Source: DAIQRJ01 sp963708795 (GTDB lineage Bacteria > Actinomycetota > Actinomycetes > Propionibacteriales > DAIQRJ01). From it: DNA of 64,000 nt. The translations under genes were made by a program, and so were the position numbers. Where the stretch lies: the NCBI GenBank assembly GCA_963708795.1, contig CAVPUH010000001.1, positions 1 to 64,000 of the forward strand, given 5' to 3'. A model generated the notes under the pieces. That model was not told the origin of the DNA. It saw only the letters and a program-made list of their open reading frames with translations, and ran no database searches. Positions within the stretch are counted from its first letter, which is position 1. Every line of letters starts with the position of its first letter. Below are positions 45,600 through 54,561 of this stretch, one piece after another.

Positions 45600-47582
45600 G
45601 TGGAAGACGCCCTGTCGAACCTGATGCACGAGGACCGCCGGTTCGCACCGCCGGCCGAGCTGGCAGCGGATGCCAACGTCGACGCGAGTTGGTACGCCCG
45701 AGCCGACGCCGACCACGAGGGCTTCTGGGCCGAACAGGCCGGACGCCTGCACTGGGACAAGCAGTGGGACCAGGTCCTCGACTGGTCGAGCCCGCCGTTC
45801 GCCAAGTGGTACGTCGGCGGCGAACTCAACGTCGCCTACAACTGCGTCGACCGTCACGTCGAAGCCGGCAAGGGCGACAAGGTCGCCTACCACTTCGAGG
45901 CCGAGGACGGCAGCAGCCGCACGATCACCTACTCCGACCTGCAGCACGACGTGAACCAGGCCGCCAACGCCCTCGAATCCCTCGAGGTGAAGAAGGGCGA
46001 CCGCGTCGCCATCTACATGCCGATGATCCCCGAGACCGTCGTCGCGATGCTGGCCTGCGCGAGGATCGGCGCCCCGCACACCGTCGTGTTCGGCGGCTTC
46101 TCGGCGACGGCTCTTCGCGACCGCATCCAGGACTGCGATGCTCGCGTCGTCATCACCTCGGACGGCGCGTTCCGCCGGGGCAAGCCGTCGCCGCTCAAGC
46201 CGGCCGTGGACGAAGCGCTCGAGCAGTGCCCGGACGTCCGGTCCGTGCTCGTCGTGAGGCGCACCGGCGCCGACGTCGACTGGGTCGAGGGACGCGACGT
46301 CTGGTGGCACGACCTGGTGCCCGATCAGAGCGATCAGCACGCCTATGTGCCGCACGATTCCGAGCACCCGCTCTACGTGATGTACACCTCCGGGACCACC
46401 GGAAAGCCGAAGGGCATCCTGCACACGACCGGCGGGTACCTCACCGGATGCGCCTTCACCCACTGGGAAGTGTTCGACCTCAAGCCCGAGACCGACGTGT
46501 TCTGGACGGCCGCCGACATCGGCTGGGTCACCGGCCACAGCTACATCGTCTACGGCCCACTCGCCAACGGAGCCACGTCGATCCTCTACGAGGGCACGCC
46601 GGACACCCCGCACCAGGGGCGCTGGTGGGAGATCATCGAGAAGTACAAGGCGACCATCCTCTACTGCGCTCCGACGGCGATCCGCACGTTCATGAAGTGG
46701 GGCGAGGAGATCCCGGCGAAGTTCGATCTCAGCTCGCTGAGACTGCTGGGCTCGGTCGGCGAACCGATCAACCCCGAGGCCTATGTCTGGTACCGGACGT
46801 TCATCGGCGGCGACCGCTGCCCGGTGGTCGACACCTGGTGGCAGACCGAGACCGGGTCTCTGATGATCAGCCCGCTCCCCGGTGTCACCGAGGGTAAGCC
46901 GGGGGCGGCGATGAAGGCGTTGCCCGGCGTGGGTGCCGATGTCGTCGACGATGCGGGGAAGTCCGTGCCCGACGGGTCCGGCGGCTATCTCGTCCTGACG
47001 AAGCCGTGGCCGTCGATGTTGCGGACCCTGTGGGGCGACGACGAGCGGTTCAAGGAGACCTACTGGACGAGGTTCCCGCCGTACTACTTCGCCGGTGACG
47101 GGGCCAAGAAGGACGAGGACGGCGACATCTGGCTCCTCGGCCGCGTCGACGACGTCATGAACGTGTCCGGTCACCGGCTCTCGACCACCGAGATCGAATC
47201 CGCCCTGGTCTCGCACCCGAAGGTGGCCGAGGCGGCTGTCGTCGGGGCGAGCGATCCGACCACGGGTCAGGCCGTGGTGGCCTTCGTCATCCTGCGTGGC
47301 GGTGCGGCGGCGGCTGCGGCAGCCGGCGACAACGACACCGCCGAGAGCGTCGTGCAGGAGTTGCGGAACTGGGTCGGCACCCAGATCGGGCCGATCGCCA
47401 AGCCGCGTCAGGTCCTCGTCGTCGACGAACTCCCGAAGACCCGCTCGGGGAAGATCATGCGGCGGCTGCTGCGCGACGTGGCCGAGAACCGCGAGATGGG
47501 CGACGTCACGACGTTGACGGACTCGTCGGTGATGGACCTGATCAAGACCGGCCTGTCGACCGGCGCGGCGAACGAGGACTGA
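45600..47582 (+). CDS. acs: Acetyl-CoA synthetase (AMP-forming)
   Basis: Activates acetate to acetyl-CoA through acetyl-AMP, 660 residues. The GTG at 45600 gives the usual length; the longer frame upstream overlaps operators. Motifs: YMPMIPETVVAMLACARIGAPH (N-terminal), YTSGTTGKPKGILHTTGG (AMP-binding P-loop), WWQTETGSLMISP (A5), GDGAKKDEDGDIWLLGRVDDVMNVSGHRLSTTEIESAL (A7-A8 hinge), and the acetylation-site Lys in PKTRSGKIMRRLL near residue 620. The lysine in PKTRSGK is the usual target of reversible Pat/cAMP-dependent acetylation, fitting the Crp in this locus. It is Rv3667-like by position. Confidence 0.95.
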   Translation: MEDALSNLMHEDRRFAPPAELAADANVDASWYARADADHEGFWAEQAGRLHWDKQWDQVLDWSSPPFAKWYVGGELNVAYNCVDRHVEAGKGDKVAYHFEAEDGSSRTITYSDLQHDVNQAANALESLEVKKGDRVAIYMPMIPETVVAMLACARIGAPHTVVFGGFSATALRDRIQDCDARVVITSDGAFRRGKPSPLKPAVDEALEQCPDVRSVLVVRRTGADVDWVEGRDVWWHDLVPDQSDQHAYVPHDSEHPLYVMYTSGTTGKPKGILHTTGGYLTGCAFTHWEVFDLKPETDVFWTAADIGWVTGHSYIVYGPLANGATSILYEGTPDTPHQGRWWEIIEKYKATILYCAPTAIRTFMKWGEEIPAKFDLSSLRLLGSVGEPINPEAYVWYRTFIGGDRCPVVDTWWQTETGSLMISPLPGVTEGKPGAAMKALPGVGADVVDDAGKSVPDGSGGYLVLTKPWPSMLRTLWGDDERFKETYWTRFPPYYFAGDGAKKDEDGDIWLLGRVDDVMNVSGHRLSTTEIESALVSHPKVAEAAVVGASDPTTGQAVVAFVILRGGAAAAAAAGDNDTAESVVQELRNWVGTQIGPIAKPRQVLVVDELPKTRSGKIMRRLLRDVAENREMGDVTTLTDSSVMDLIKTGLSTGAANED

Positions 47583-47618
47583 GCCGCACGGCGCCGGTCA
47601 CCGCGCTCCGCAGACCTC

Positions 47619-47673
47619 GAGTGGGCGCGTCCACACCCTCGCCACGGCGTGTCGGGTGTGGACGCGCCCACTC
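47619..47673. terminator. Bidirectional hairpin between acs and the LLM gene
   Basis: A perfect 20-bp stem: 47619-47638 (GAGTGGGCGCGTCCACACCC) pairs with 47654-47673, with a 15-base loop. It lies between the convergent ends of acs (47582) and the LLM gene (47704), the usual place for a shared terminator in high-GC genomes, although no T-run follows. Confidence 0.65.
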
Positions 47674-47703
47674 CGGGTCTCAGTCGGTCAGTGTCTCAGC
47701 AGG

Positions 47704-48667
47704 TCAGGCGTACTGCTTGATCGCGTCCTCGACCGTCGTGAGCAACTCGAGGTCGTAGGCCACGCCGGGGATGTAGTAGATGACGTAGTCCGCGCCGGCG
47801 CCCAGTGCCTTCTCGGTCGCGTCGGCGATCTGAGCCGGCGTGCCGATGATCGTCCCCGCGGCGAACTGCTCGAAGTCCACCCCGCCGCGGGCATGCTCGG
47901 TGGCCTTGTCGGGGTCGTCGCCCTCCTCGATCGGGAAGACGTTCAGCGACGTCGACTTGATGATGGCGTCGTAGTCCCGGCCGAGCTTGTCGCAGTGGCC
48001 CTTGAGCACGTCGAGCTTGTGCGCGATGGTCTCCGGGTTGCCGCCGCCGACGTTGCAGGCGTTCGCGTACTGCGCGACCAGCTTGAGCGTGACCTGCTCG
48101 CCGCCACCGCCGATCCACAACGACGGGTGCGGCTTCCGGGCGCCCTTCGGTTCGTTGTAGGGCTTGTCGATCGAGTAGTACTCCCCCGAGAACTGCGGCA
48201 CGATCCTCGGTCCACATCTTGTTGATGATCTGCACGGCCTCGCGGAACGCGCGCATCCGGTTCCGGGTGTCCGGCCAGTCGTAGCCGTAGGCCTTCCACT
48301 CCTGCTCGTACCAGCCCGCCCCGATGCCGGCGTAGAGGCGGCCGTGGCTCGCGACGTCGACCGTGGAGCTGATCTTCGCGTACAGCGCGGGGTTGCGATA
48401 TCCGTTGCAGCCGACCATCTGGCCGACGTTCACGCGGGTCGTGTCACGGGCCAGCGCGGTGGTGGCGGTCCAGCACTCGAACGTCGCGTTCTCGGTCGCG
48501 ACCGGGACCGTGTGGAAGTGGTCGAACAACCAGATCGAATCCCAGGATCCGGCATCGGCCGCCTTGGCCACATTGGTCATCGACTCCCACGCCTGGACCG
48601 GGTCCTTGATGTGGACGAGGTCCATCTTCCAACCCTGCGGGACGAAAACTCCGAAACGTGCAGTCAT
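47704..48667 (-). CDS. LLM-class F420-dependent oxidoreductase, one frameshift
   Basis: Luciferase-like (beta/alpha)8 oxidoreductase, about 320 residues after correction. The ATG at 48667 follows AGGAG by 8 bases. The N-terminal part reads FGVFVPQGWKMDLVHIKDPVQAW, with SIWLFDHFHTVPVATENATFE and GIGAGWYEQEWKAYGYDWPDTRNRM; the second frame starts near VPQFSGEYYSIDKPYNEPKG, then HPSLWIGGGGEQVTLKLVAQYA. The frame changes near 48212 and a one-base indel joins MWTEDR to VPQFSG. F420 rather than FMN is preferred because of the F420-type deazaflavin protein nearby and the WIGGGGE segment. Substrate unknown. Confidence 0.8.
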
Positions 48668-48805
48668 TCTCGAGGCTCCTACCTCTAGGACGTGCCGCCT
48701 CCAGGCCACCCGGCCGAGGCGAGTCGAGTTACTCGACCTGAGCCCCAACCTAGTGACGCCGGCAAGGCAGCCGACCGCCGGCGTCGCTCGTGACATCCTG
48801 ACCTG

Positions 48806-49666
48806 ATGGCACCCGGGTCGAGACGAGAGCGCGTCACCAGCGGCGATGCCCGCTACCAGCAATGGCATGCACTGCTCGACAATCGGAGCAAGCGGCACCG
48901 GAGCGCCTCGTTCCTGATCCAGGGCGTGCGGCCGATCACCCAAGCAGTACAGGCCAAGTGGCCGCTGATCACGGTGCTCGTGAACGGGGACGTCCGCTTG
49001 TCCAGCTGGGCCACCGACATCAGCACGCGAACATCCGCGTCGGTGATCGAACTGCCGTCGCCACTGTTGGCGACCCTCGCGGAACACGAAGAGGCACCCG
49101 AGCTCGTGGTGGTCGCGACCCTGCCCGAAGACGACCTCGACCGCATCCGGCCAGGAGCTCGAGCCACGGTCGCCGGGCTCGTGCTCGTGCTGGACCGGCC
49201 GACCCAGCCCGGCAACATCGGCAGCCTGATCCGTTCCGCGGACGGTCTCGGCGCCGACGGCGTGATCGTCTGCGGGCACGCCGCCGACCCCTACGACCCG
49301 GCTGCGGTCCGCGCGAGCACGGGCTCGCTCTTCGGTCTGCCCGTGGTCCGGGTACCGGCGCCCGGTCCGGTGTTCGACTGGGCCCGTGGCCACGGTCTGC
49401 GCATCGTCGGAACGGACGAGGGCACGTCCGAGCTGCCGGCCGAACCGATCGATCGCGTCGACCTCACCGGTCCGACCGTGCTCGTCGTCGGCAACGAGAC
49501 CCGAGGCATGAGCTCCGCGTGGCGCGCGGCCTGCGCGGTGACCGCAGCGATCCCGATGCACGGAACCGCCAGCTCGCTCAACGCGGCGGCGGCCGGCGCG
49601 GTCGCGCTCTACGAGGTCGGGCGGCAGCGCAGCAGGCCGGCCGCCGGCGGTCCCGCGCCGGGTTGA
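48806..49666 (+). CDS. TrmH/SpoU family RNA 2'-O-methyltransferase
   Basis: A 286-residue RNA methyltransferase. Residues 1-110 are the L30e/substrate-binding domain (RHRSASFLIQGVRPITQAVQ), and the SPOUT knot follows: motif 1 LVLDRPTQPGNIGSLIRSADG with the catalytic Asn-Ile-Gly, motif 2 VLVVGNETRGMS, and motif 3 GTASSLNAAAAGAVALYEV. These act on rRNA or tRNA 2'-hydroxyls. It is a stand-alone plus-strand gene, divergent from the LLM oxidoreductase with a 138-base gap, and precedes the holin-like gene by 134 bases. Target nucleotide is unknown. Confidence 0.88.
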   Translation: MAPGSRRERVTSGDARYQQWHALLDNRSKRHRSASFLIQGVRPITQAVQAKWPLITVLVNGDVRLSSWATDISTRTSASVIELPSPLLATLAEHEEAPELVVVATLPEDDLDRIRPGARATVAGLVLVLDRPTQPGNIGSLIRSADGLGADGVIVCGHAADPYDPAAVRASTGSLFGLPVVRVPAPGPVFDWARGHGLRIVGTDEGTSELPAEPIDRVDLTGPTVLVVGNETRGMSSAWRAACAVTAAIPMHGTASSLNAAAAGAVALYEVGRQRSRPAAGGPAPG

Positions 49667-49800
49667 CCGGCGCAGACCACTAGCGTTGCCCACGACGTCG
49701 GCCCTCGGGCCGCGGGTTGGACGCCCGCGGCGCCGGTGGTCGAAGATCGACCCGAGCCGCTGCGCCGACCCGGTGCCGCGACCGATGGAGGGAACCCCAC

Positions 49801-50262
49801 ATGAGCACGAGAGACGAACGCTCGCTCGGCCAACTCGTGGCCAGTGCGACCGAGAGCCTGTCCGACCTCATCCGCGGCGAGATCGCGCTGGCGAAGTCCG
49901 AACTCCGGTTCTCGCTGAACAAGGCCGGCCAGGGCATCGGCCTGTTCGCGGCTGCGGCCTTCGTGGTGGCTCTCGCGGTCATCATCCTGTGCATCACGGC
50001 CGCCCTCGGGCTCGAGGCCCTTGGACTCCCGGCCTGGCTGTCGTTCCTGATCGTGGCCGTGTTCCTGCTGCTGGTCGCCGCTGTCCTCGGATTCATCGGC
50101 TACCGGGAGGTCAAGCAGGTCAAGGCACCGGAGCGGACCATCGCCACGGTGCAGGAGGCCAAAGAGGTCCTGACGCACCGCGGCACCCCCGACGCGGGCC
50201 CGCCCAGCCTCCCGAGCGCCGCCGCCGCCGCGAGCGATCTGAAGCCGGCGCGAACGAACTGA
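49801..50262 (+). CDS. Phage-holin family (YqjD/DUF1469-type) membrane protein
   Basis: A 153-residue protein with an amphipathic N-terminal region (LGQLVASATESLSDLIRGEIALAKSELRF), two central membrane helices (FAAAAFVVALAVIILCITAALGL and LSFLIVAVFLLLVAAVLGFIG), and a long Pro/Ala tail. The topology is the DUF1469/phage_holin_3_6 pattern. In actinobacteria it regularly precedes the ephE-like gene (Rv3669-Rv3670 order), as here with a 23-base gap. No lytic activity is implied by the name; it probably acts in envelope maintenance. Confidence 0.8.
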   Translation: MSTRDERSLGQLVASATESLSDLIRGEIALAKSELRFSLNKAGQGIGLFAAAAFVVALAVIILCITAALGLEALGLPAWLSFLIVAVFLLLVAAVLGFIGYREVKQVKAPERTIATVQEAKEVLTHRGTPDAGPPSLPSAAAAASDLKPARTN

Positions 50263-50285
50263 GGCAGCCGCCTCCGGAGACGACC

Positions 50286-51293
50286 ATGCCAGCGCCACCC
50301 GTCCGATCCCGGCCCCACTCCGGCGACGGCCAGGCCGGTGACGCGCTCGACGGCGTCGACCTGCCCGGCCCGTGGGAGCACCTGCAGGTCGCGGCGCACG
50401 GCGCGCGATTCCACGTCGCCGTGTCGACGCCGCCCGCCGACGCCGGACCGGTCGTGGGATCGGACCGTCGAGACCAGCCGCCGCTCGTGCTCTTCCTGCA
50501 CGGCTTTCCCGAGTTCTGGTGGGCCTGGCGTCATCAACTGCCGGCGCTCGCCGACGCCGGCTACCGCGCCGCGGCCATGGACATGCGGGGCTACGGCGGC
50601 TCGGACAAGACGCCGCGCGGGTACGACCCGGTCAACCTGGCCGATGACGTCGCCGGGGTCATCCGGGCCCTGGGTGCCGAGCAGGCGGTCGTCGTCGGAC
50701 ACGGCTGGGGCGGCTTGGCGGCGTGGTCGCTGGCGGTCGTCCACCCCACGCTCGTCCGTGGGCTGGTGCCCGTGGCGGCGCCGCATCCGCTCCGGCTCCG
50801 TGCGCCCGGCTCGGTCGCCGGCGCGCAACTGCAGCGCGCGGGGCATCTGCTCGCGTTCCAGGCTCCGTGGTTCCCCGAACGCGCGCTCGTGGCCGACGAC
50901 GCCGCCATGGTCGGTACGCTGCTGCGGCGCTGGAGCGCGCCCAGCTCGGGGTTCCCGACCGATCTCGAGGAACGCCGCTACCGCGATGCGATGAAGATCT
51001 GGCCGGCGTCGCACTGTGCGATGGAGTACCACCGCTGGCTGGTCCGCTCGTACCTGCGCAGTGACGGACGCCGGTTCGTCGGCCGGCTGAAGCAGATGGT
51101 CGCCGCGCCGGTACTCCAGGTGCACGGCACGCTCGACCGCAGCATGCTGCCGAAGACGGCCCGGGGCAGCGAGGCCTATGTCGCCGGGCCGTACGAGTGG
51201 TGCGACGTCGACGGGGCCGGCCATTTCCCGCACGAGGAGCGGCCCGAGACGTTCACCGACGCCCTCGTGGGCTGGCTGGCCGGGCTGCACTGA
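50286..51293 (+). CDS. Epoxide-hydrolase-like alpha/beta hydrolase with substituted nucleophile
   Basis: A 335-residue alpha/beta-hydrolase of the ephE position and fold. GGAG lies 6 bases before ATG 50286. HGFPEFWWAWRHQL supplies the oxyanion HGxP, the elbow is VVGHGWGGLAAW (residues 138-143), the later acid is in VHGTLDRSMLP and the His in GAGHFPHEERPE. Active epoxide hydrolases have Asp where Gly140 stands (GHDWGG). The codon is GGC where GAC would be expected. Unless the base is an error, the enzyme lacks its classical nucleophile and may be a binding protein or use different chemistry. Confidence 0.8.
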   Translation: MPAPPVRSRPHSGDGQAGDALDGVDLPGPWEHLQVAAHGARFHVAVSTPPADAGPVVGSDRRDQPPLVLFLHGFPEFWWAWRHQLPALADAGYRAAAMDMRGYGGSDKTPRGYDPVNLADDVAGVIRALGAEQAVVVGHGWGGLAAWSLAVVHPTLVRGLVPVAAPHPLRLRAPGSVAGAQLQRAGHLLAFQAPWFPERALVADDAAMVGTLLRRWSAPSSGFPTDLEERRYRDAMKIWPASHCAMEYHRWLVRSYLRSDGRRFVGRLKQMVAAPVLQVHGTLDRSMLPKTARGSEAYVAGPYEWCDVDGAGHFPHEERPETFTDALVGWLAGLH

Positions 51294-51423
51294 TCGCCTG
51301 ACCCGCCGGGCGCCACCCGAAGTGACGGCAGCTCGGCCCGATTCGCCGTTTCACGTGCCGCATCGACCGACCTGCCGTCGGTTCGGGCGCCTACTGGACC
51401 TTCGGGCGGCCCGCCGGCCGGGC

Positions 51424-52209
51424 TCAGAGCGTCTGGATCAACCCGCCGTCGATGACGATGTCCGAACCCGTCACGTTGCCGATCCGGCCGCTCGCCAGCA
51501 GCACGACGAGGTCGGCGATCTCGTCGGGCCGGGTGAAGCGGCCGGTCAGCATCTGGCCGGCCGCGGCAGCGGCCACCGCCCCGGCGTCGCCCCCGGATGC
51601 CTTCGCGACGGTCGCCGCGACGCCGCCGGCTCCGAGCCAGAGGTCGGTCGAGACCGGTCCGGGGCTGACGGTGTTGACCCGGATCCCGCGCGCACCGACC
51701 TCCTTCGACAGTGCCTTCGAGAAGTTCGCCAGCGCGGCCTTGGAGGCGCTGTAGTCGATGACGGCCGGGTCGGGAAGGAAGCTGTTGACCGAGCTGACGG
51801 TGACGATCGACCCCGCGCCCGCCGCGAGCATCGACGGCAACGCGGCCCGGACCGTCCGGACCGCCGCCATGAGGTTGAGGTTGAGCGTTGCGAGCCACTC
51901 CTCGTCGCTGATCTCGAGGAATCCCGCTACCCGTGTGGTGGCCGCCCCGACGTTGTTCACGACGACGTCGACCGAGCCGTGCACGAGCGCGGCGGCGACG
52001 AGCGCGGCCGGCCCGGACGGAGCCGAGAGATCGACGGCGACCGCCTCCACCGACCCGGCCGCCACGAGCTCGTCGAGCCCGGCGGAACTGGACCGGGCGC
52101 CGGCGACGACGAACGCTCCCTCGGCGACGAGGGCTCTGGTGATCGCCAGCCCGATCCCCTTGCTCGCTCCGGTGACGACGGCCCGCTTGCCCTGCAATCC
52201 GAGTTCCAT
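51424..52209 (-). CDS. Short-chain dehydrogenase/reductase
   Basis: A 261-residue classical SDR. TGASKGIG (NAD(P) motif), NNVGAATTR in place of NNAG, the catalytic Ser in VTVSSVNS, the Tyr-x-x-x-Lys of YSASKAALANFSKALSKE and the C-terminal ITGSDIVIDGGL-type ending (NVTGSDIVIDGGL). The substrate is not apparent; this subset often acts on acyl-CoA or 3-oxoacyl chains. It starts at ATG 52209 on the minus strand, 61 bases past the NUDIX stop, and converges on the ephE-like gene. Confidence 0.88.
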   Translation of the reverse strand: MELGLQGKRAVVTGASKGIGLAITRALVAEGAFVVAGARSSSAGLDELVAAGSVEAVAVDLSAPSGPAALVAAALVHGSVDVVVNNVGAATTRVAGFLEISDEEWLATLNLNLMAAVRTVRAALPSMLAAGAGSIVTVSSVNSFLPDPAVIDYSASKAALANFSKALSKEVGARGIRVNTVSPGPVSTDLWLGAGGVAATVAKASGGDAGAVAAAAAGQMLTGRFTRPDEIADLVVLLASGRIGNVTGSDIVIDGGLIQTL

Positions 52210-52270
52210 GCGCTCAGGATGTCAGTGTCGATGGGTCAGCCGGACGCCAGCCGAACATCGGTGGCGCAGC

Positions 52271-52972
52271 TCAGCGACCGGGCTGCCAGTCCTCGATCGG
52301 GACGACGGGTGCGGCGTCCCACGGCTGCTCGAGCCCGCACAACCGGAGGACGGCAGACAGGATGCCTCCGGTGAACCCCCACACCAGCAGGTCCTCGACG
52401 ATGAAGCCGGGTCCGATCCAGCCCCGCCGGGTGCGGACCCGGACGCGCGTCCGCGGATCCGCCAGGGTGCGCAGCGGTACCCGATGGACGCTCGCGACCT
52501 CGGCCGGATCGACGACGGCGACGTCCGACGGGGCGTGCCAGTAGGCGAGGATCGGCGCCACGCTCGAGCGGCTCGGGAGGATGCCGAGCTCGGCGATCCG
52601 GCCGAACACGGTGATGCCGGCCGGGTCTGCGCCCGTCTCCTCCCAGGTCTCGCGCACCGCCGCCGCCTCGGGGCTGAGGTCCTCCGGGTCGATCCGGCCG
52701 CCGGGGAACGACATCTGGCCGGCGTGGCTCCGCAGGGTGTGGGCGCGCTCGGTCAGGAGGACGTCGAATCCCGCCGCGCGCCCGCCGTCAGGCCCGACAT
52801 CGGGGCTGACATCGGCGCCGGGATCGTCGCCGAACAGCAGCAACACCGCCGACCGGCGGCCGCCCTCGGGCGGCGGTGCGGGTACCGGCGAGAACTCCGA
52901 CGCGGCCGCGGTCAGCAACGGCCTCGTCAACGCCAGCAACGACGCCGGCACCACCGGTTCGCCGTCGGTCAC
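52271..52972 (-). CDS. NUDIX CoA pyrophosphatase-like hydrolase
   Basis: A 233-residue NUDIX protein. TLRSHAGQMSFPGGRIDPED followed by REtweETGADPAGI is the UPF0035 signature of coenzyme A diphosphatases, with the metal-binding REXXEEXG box reading RETWEETG. The GTG at 52972 overlaps the nth stop (GTGA), so the longer frame upstream is not used. It would clean oxidised or unwanted CoA species. Translational coupling to endonuclease III, together with the Rv3672c position, supports the annotation. Confidence 0.85.
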   Translation of the reverse strand: MTDGEPVVPASLLALTRPLLTAAASEFSPVPAPPPEGGRRSAVLLLFGDDPGADVSPDVGPDGGRAAGFDVLLTERAHTLRSHAGQMSFPGGRIDPEDLSPEAAAVRETWEETGADPAGITVFGRIAELGILPSRSSVAPILAYWHAPSDVAVVDPAEVASVHRVPLRTLADPRTRVRVRTRRGWIGPGFIVEDLLVWGFTGGILSAVLRLCGLEQPWDAAPVVPIEDWQPGR

Positions 52973-53724
52973 CGCGGCGGGCCGTCCTTCACGAGCTTCC
53001 CGGCCACCTCGGGGTCGGTCGGGCCGGTGCCGTAGGCCGGGCAGAGCGCCGCGATCGGGCAGGCGCCGCACGCAGGCTTCTTGGCGTGACACCGCCGCCG
53101 GCCGTGCCACACGACGTGATGGCTCAGCATCGTCCAGTCCTTCTTGGGGAACATGGCCCCGACCTCGGACTCGATCTCGACCGGATCGTCCGACGTCGTC
53201 CAGCCGAACCGTCGGGAGAGCCGCCCGAAGTGCGTGTCGACGGTGATGCCGGGGACGCCGAACGCGTTCCCGAGGACGACGTTCGCGGTCTTGCGTCCGA
53301 CGCCCGGCAGCGTGACCAGGTCATCGAGCCGCCCGGGAACCTCGCCGCCGAACCGCTCCACGACACCCTGGGCCATCCCGATGATCGAGCGCGTCTTGGC
53401 GCGGAAGAAACCCGTCGTGGCCAGGATCTGCTCGACCCGTTCGGGGTCGGCGAGGGCCAGGCTCGCGGCATCCGGATAGGCGGCGAAGAGGATCGGCGTC
53501 ACGGCGTTGACCCGGACGTCGGTGGTCTGGGCCGAGCAGATGGTGGCGACGAGCAGCTCGAACGGCGAGGTGAAGTCCAGTTCGCTCCGCGCGTCCGGGT
53601 ACGTCTCCGCCAGCACGCGGTCGATGCGACGCGCGCGTCTGGTCCGGGACAAGGATGTTTCCCGGGTCACACCAGTCGTGCCAGACTGCGAACGGCCAGA
53701 CTGCGAACGGTTGGAGGGCGTCAC
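52969..53724 (-). CDS. nth: Endonuclease III
   Basis: DNA glycosylase/AP lyase for oxidised pyrimidines, 251 residues. The helix-hairpin-helix LPGVGRKTANVVLG carries the catalytic Lys, with the conserved Asp in ITVDTHFGRLSRR. The C-terminal 4Fe-4S ligands are visible in CHAKKPACGACPIAALC (spacing 6-2-5). The first 25 residues are a poorly conserved Ser/Arg extension; a later start at VTRETSLSRTRRARR is possible. It is coupled to the NUDIX gene downstream and lies divergent from crp. Confidence 0.92.
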   Translation of the reverse strand: MTPSNRSQSGRSQSGTTGVTRETSLSRTRRARRIDRVLAETYPDARSELDFTSPFELLVATICSAQTTDVRVNAVTPILFAAYPDAASLALADPERVEQILATTGFFRAKTRSIIGMAQGVVERFGGEVPGRLDDLVTLPGVGRKTANVVLGNAFGVPGITVDTHFGRLSRRFGWTTSDDPVEIESEVGAMFPKKDWTMLSHHVVWHGRRRCHAKKPACGACPIAALCPAYGTGPTDPEVAGKLVKDGPPR

Positions 53725-53871
53725 ACGTGCGGAGATTAGTCAGCTCGGCCGCGTCGGCTCAGGGCGGGCTCACGAATGCCGCCCTGCCACCGTCCGCTCC
53801 AGGCGCGCGAGCCCGCGTGTCCACCGGTACACGATCTGCGGCGACGCGGACTCGAGCGAAGGACGTTCGGC

Positions 53872-54546
53872 ATGGATGACGCACTCCACATGGCGCCGCT
53901 GTTCGCCGGACTCGACAACGACTCCGCGGACGCTCTCCGAGCCACCATGTCCGACGTCGACCTCCCGCGCGGGCGGGTGCTCTTCCACGAGGGCGACGTC
54001 GGCGACGCCCTGTTCGTCACCGTGAGCGGCAAGATCAAGCTCGTCCGGAAGGCCAACGACGGCCGGGAGAACCTGCTGGCGGTCGTCGGACCGGGCGAGA
54101 TGTTCGGCGAGCTCTCCGTCTTCGACCCGGGACCGCGCTCCACGACGGCGATGGCGGTGACGAAGGCGAAGCTGCTGAGGTTGAGCCAGGCCGATCTCGG
54201 CCCCTGGCTGCACGACCGGCCCGAGGTGGCGGCTGGGCTGCTGCGTCAGCTCGCCGGGCGACTGCGGCGCACGAGCGAGACGGCCGCGGACCTGGTCTTC
54301 ACCGACGTCCCCGGACGGGTGGCGAAGGCTCTCCTGGATCTCTCCCAGCGATTCGGGTCCGCCGCCCCCGACGGCCTCGTCGTGCACCACGACCTGACCC
54401 AGGAGGAGCTCGCGCAGCTCGTCGGCGCCTCCCGGGAGACGGTCAACAAGGCACTCGCCGACTTCGTCGCCCGCGGCTGGATCAAGCTCGAGCAGAAGTC
54501 CGTCACGCTCACCGACGTGGAGCGACTGCGACACCGCGCCCGCTGA
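53872..54546 (+). CDS. crp: Crp/Fnr family transcription factor
   Basis: A 224-residue regulator, Rv3676/GlxR-like by position. The N-terminal cyclic-nucleotide domain includes RVLFHEGDVGDALFVTVSGKIKLVRK and the phosphate-binding cassette FGELSVFDPGPRSTTAMAV (with the Arg-Ser/Thr-Thr needed for cAMP). The C-terminal wHTH has LTQEELAQLVGASRETVNKALADF. The ATG at 53872 gives the standard length; a longer frame exists upstream. Crp-like sites appear in this window at the tad locus, so it may act there. It probably responds to cAMP. Confidence 0.9.
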   Translation: MDDALHMAPLFAGLDNDSADALRATMSDVDLPRGRVLFHEGDVGDALFVTVSGKIKLVRKANDGRENLLAVVGPGEMFGELSVFDPGPRSTTAMAVTKAKLLRLSQADLGPWLHDRPEVAAGLLRQLAGRLRRTSETAADLVFTDVPGRVAKALLDLSQRFGSAAPDGLVVHHDLTQEELAQLVGASRETVNKALADFVARGWIKLEQKSVTLTDVERLRHRAR

Positions 54547-54561
54547 CCCGTCAGCGGCCGG

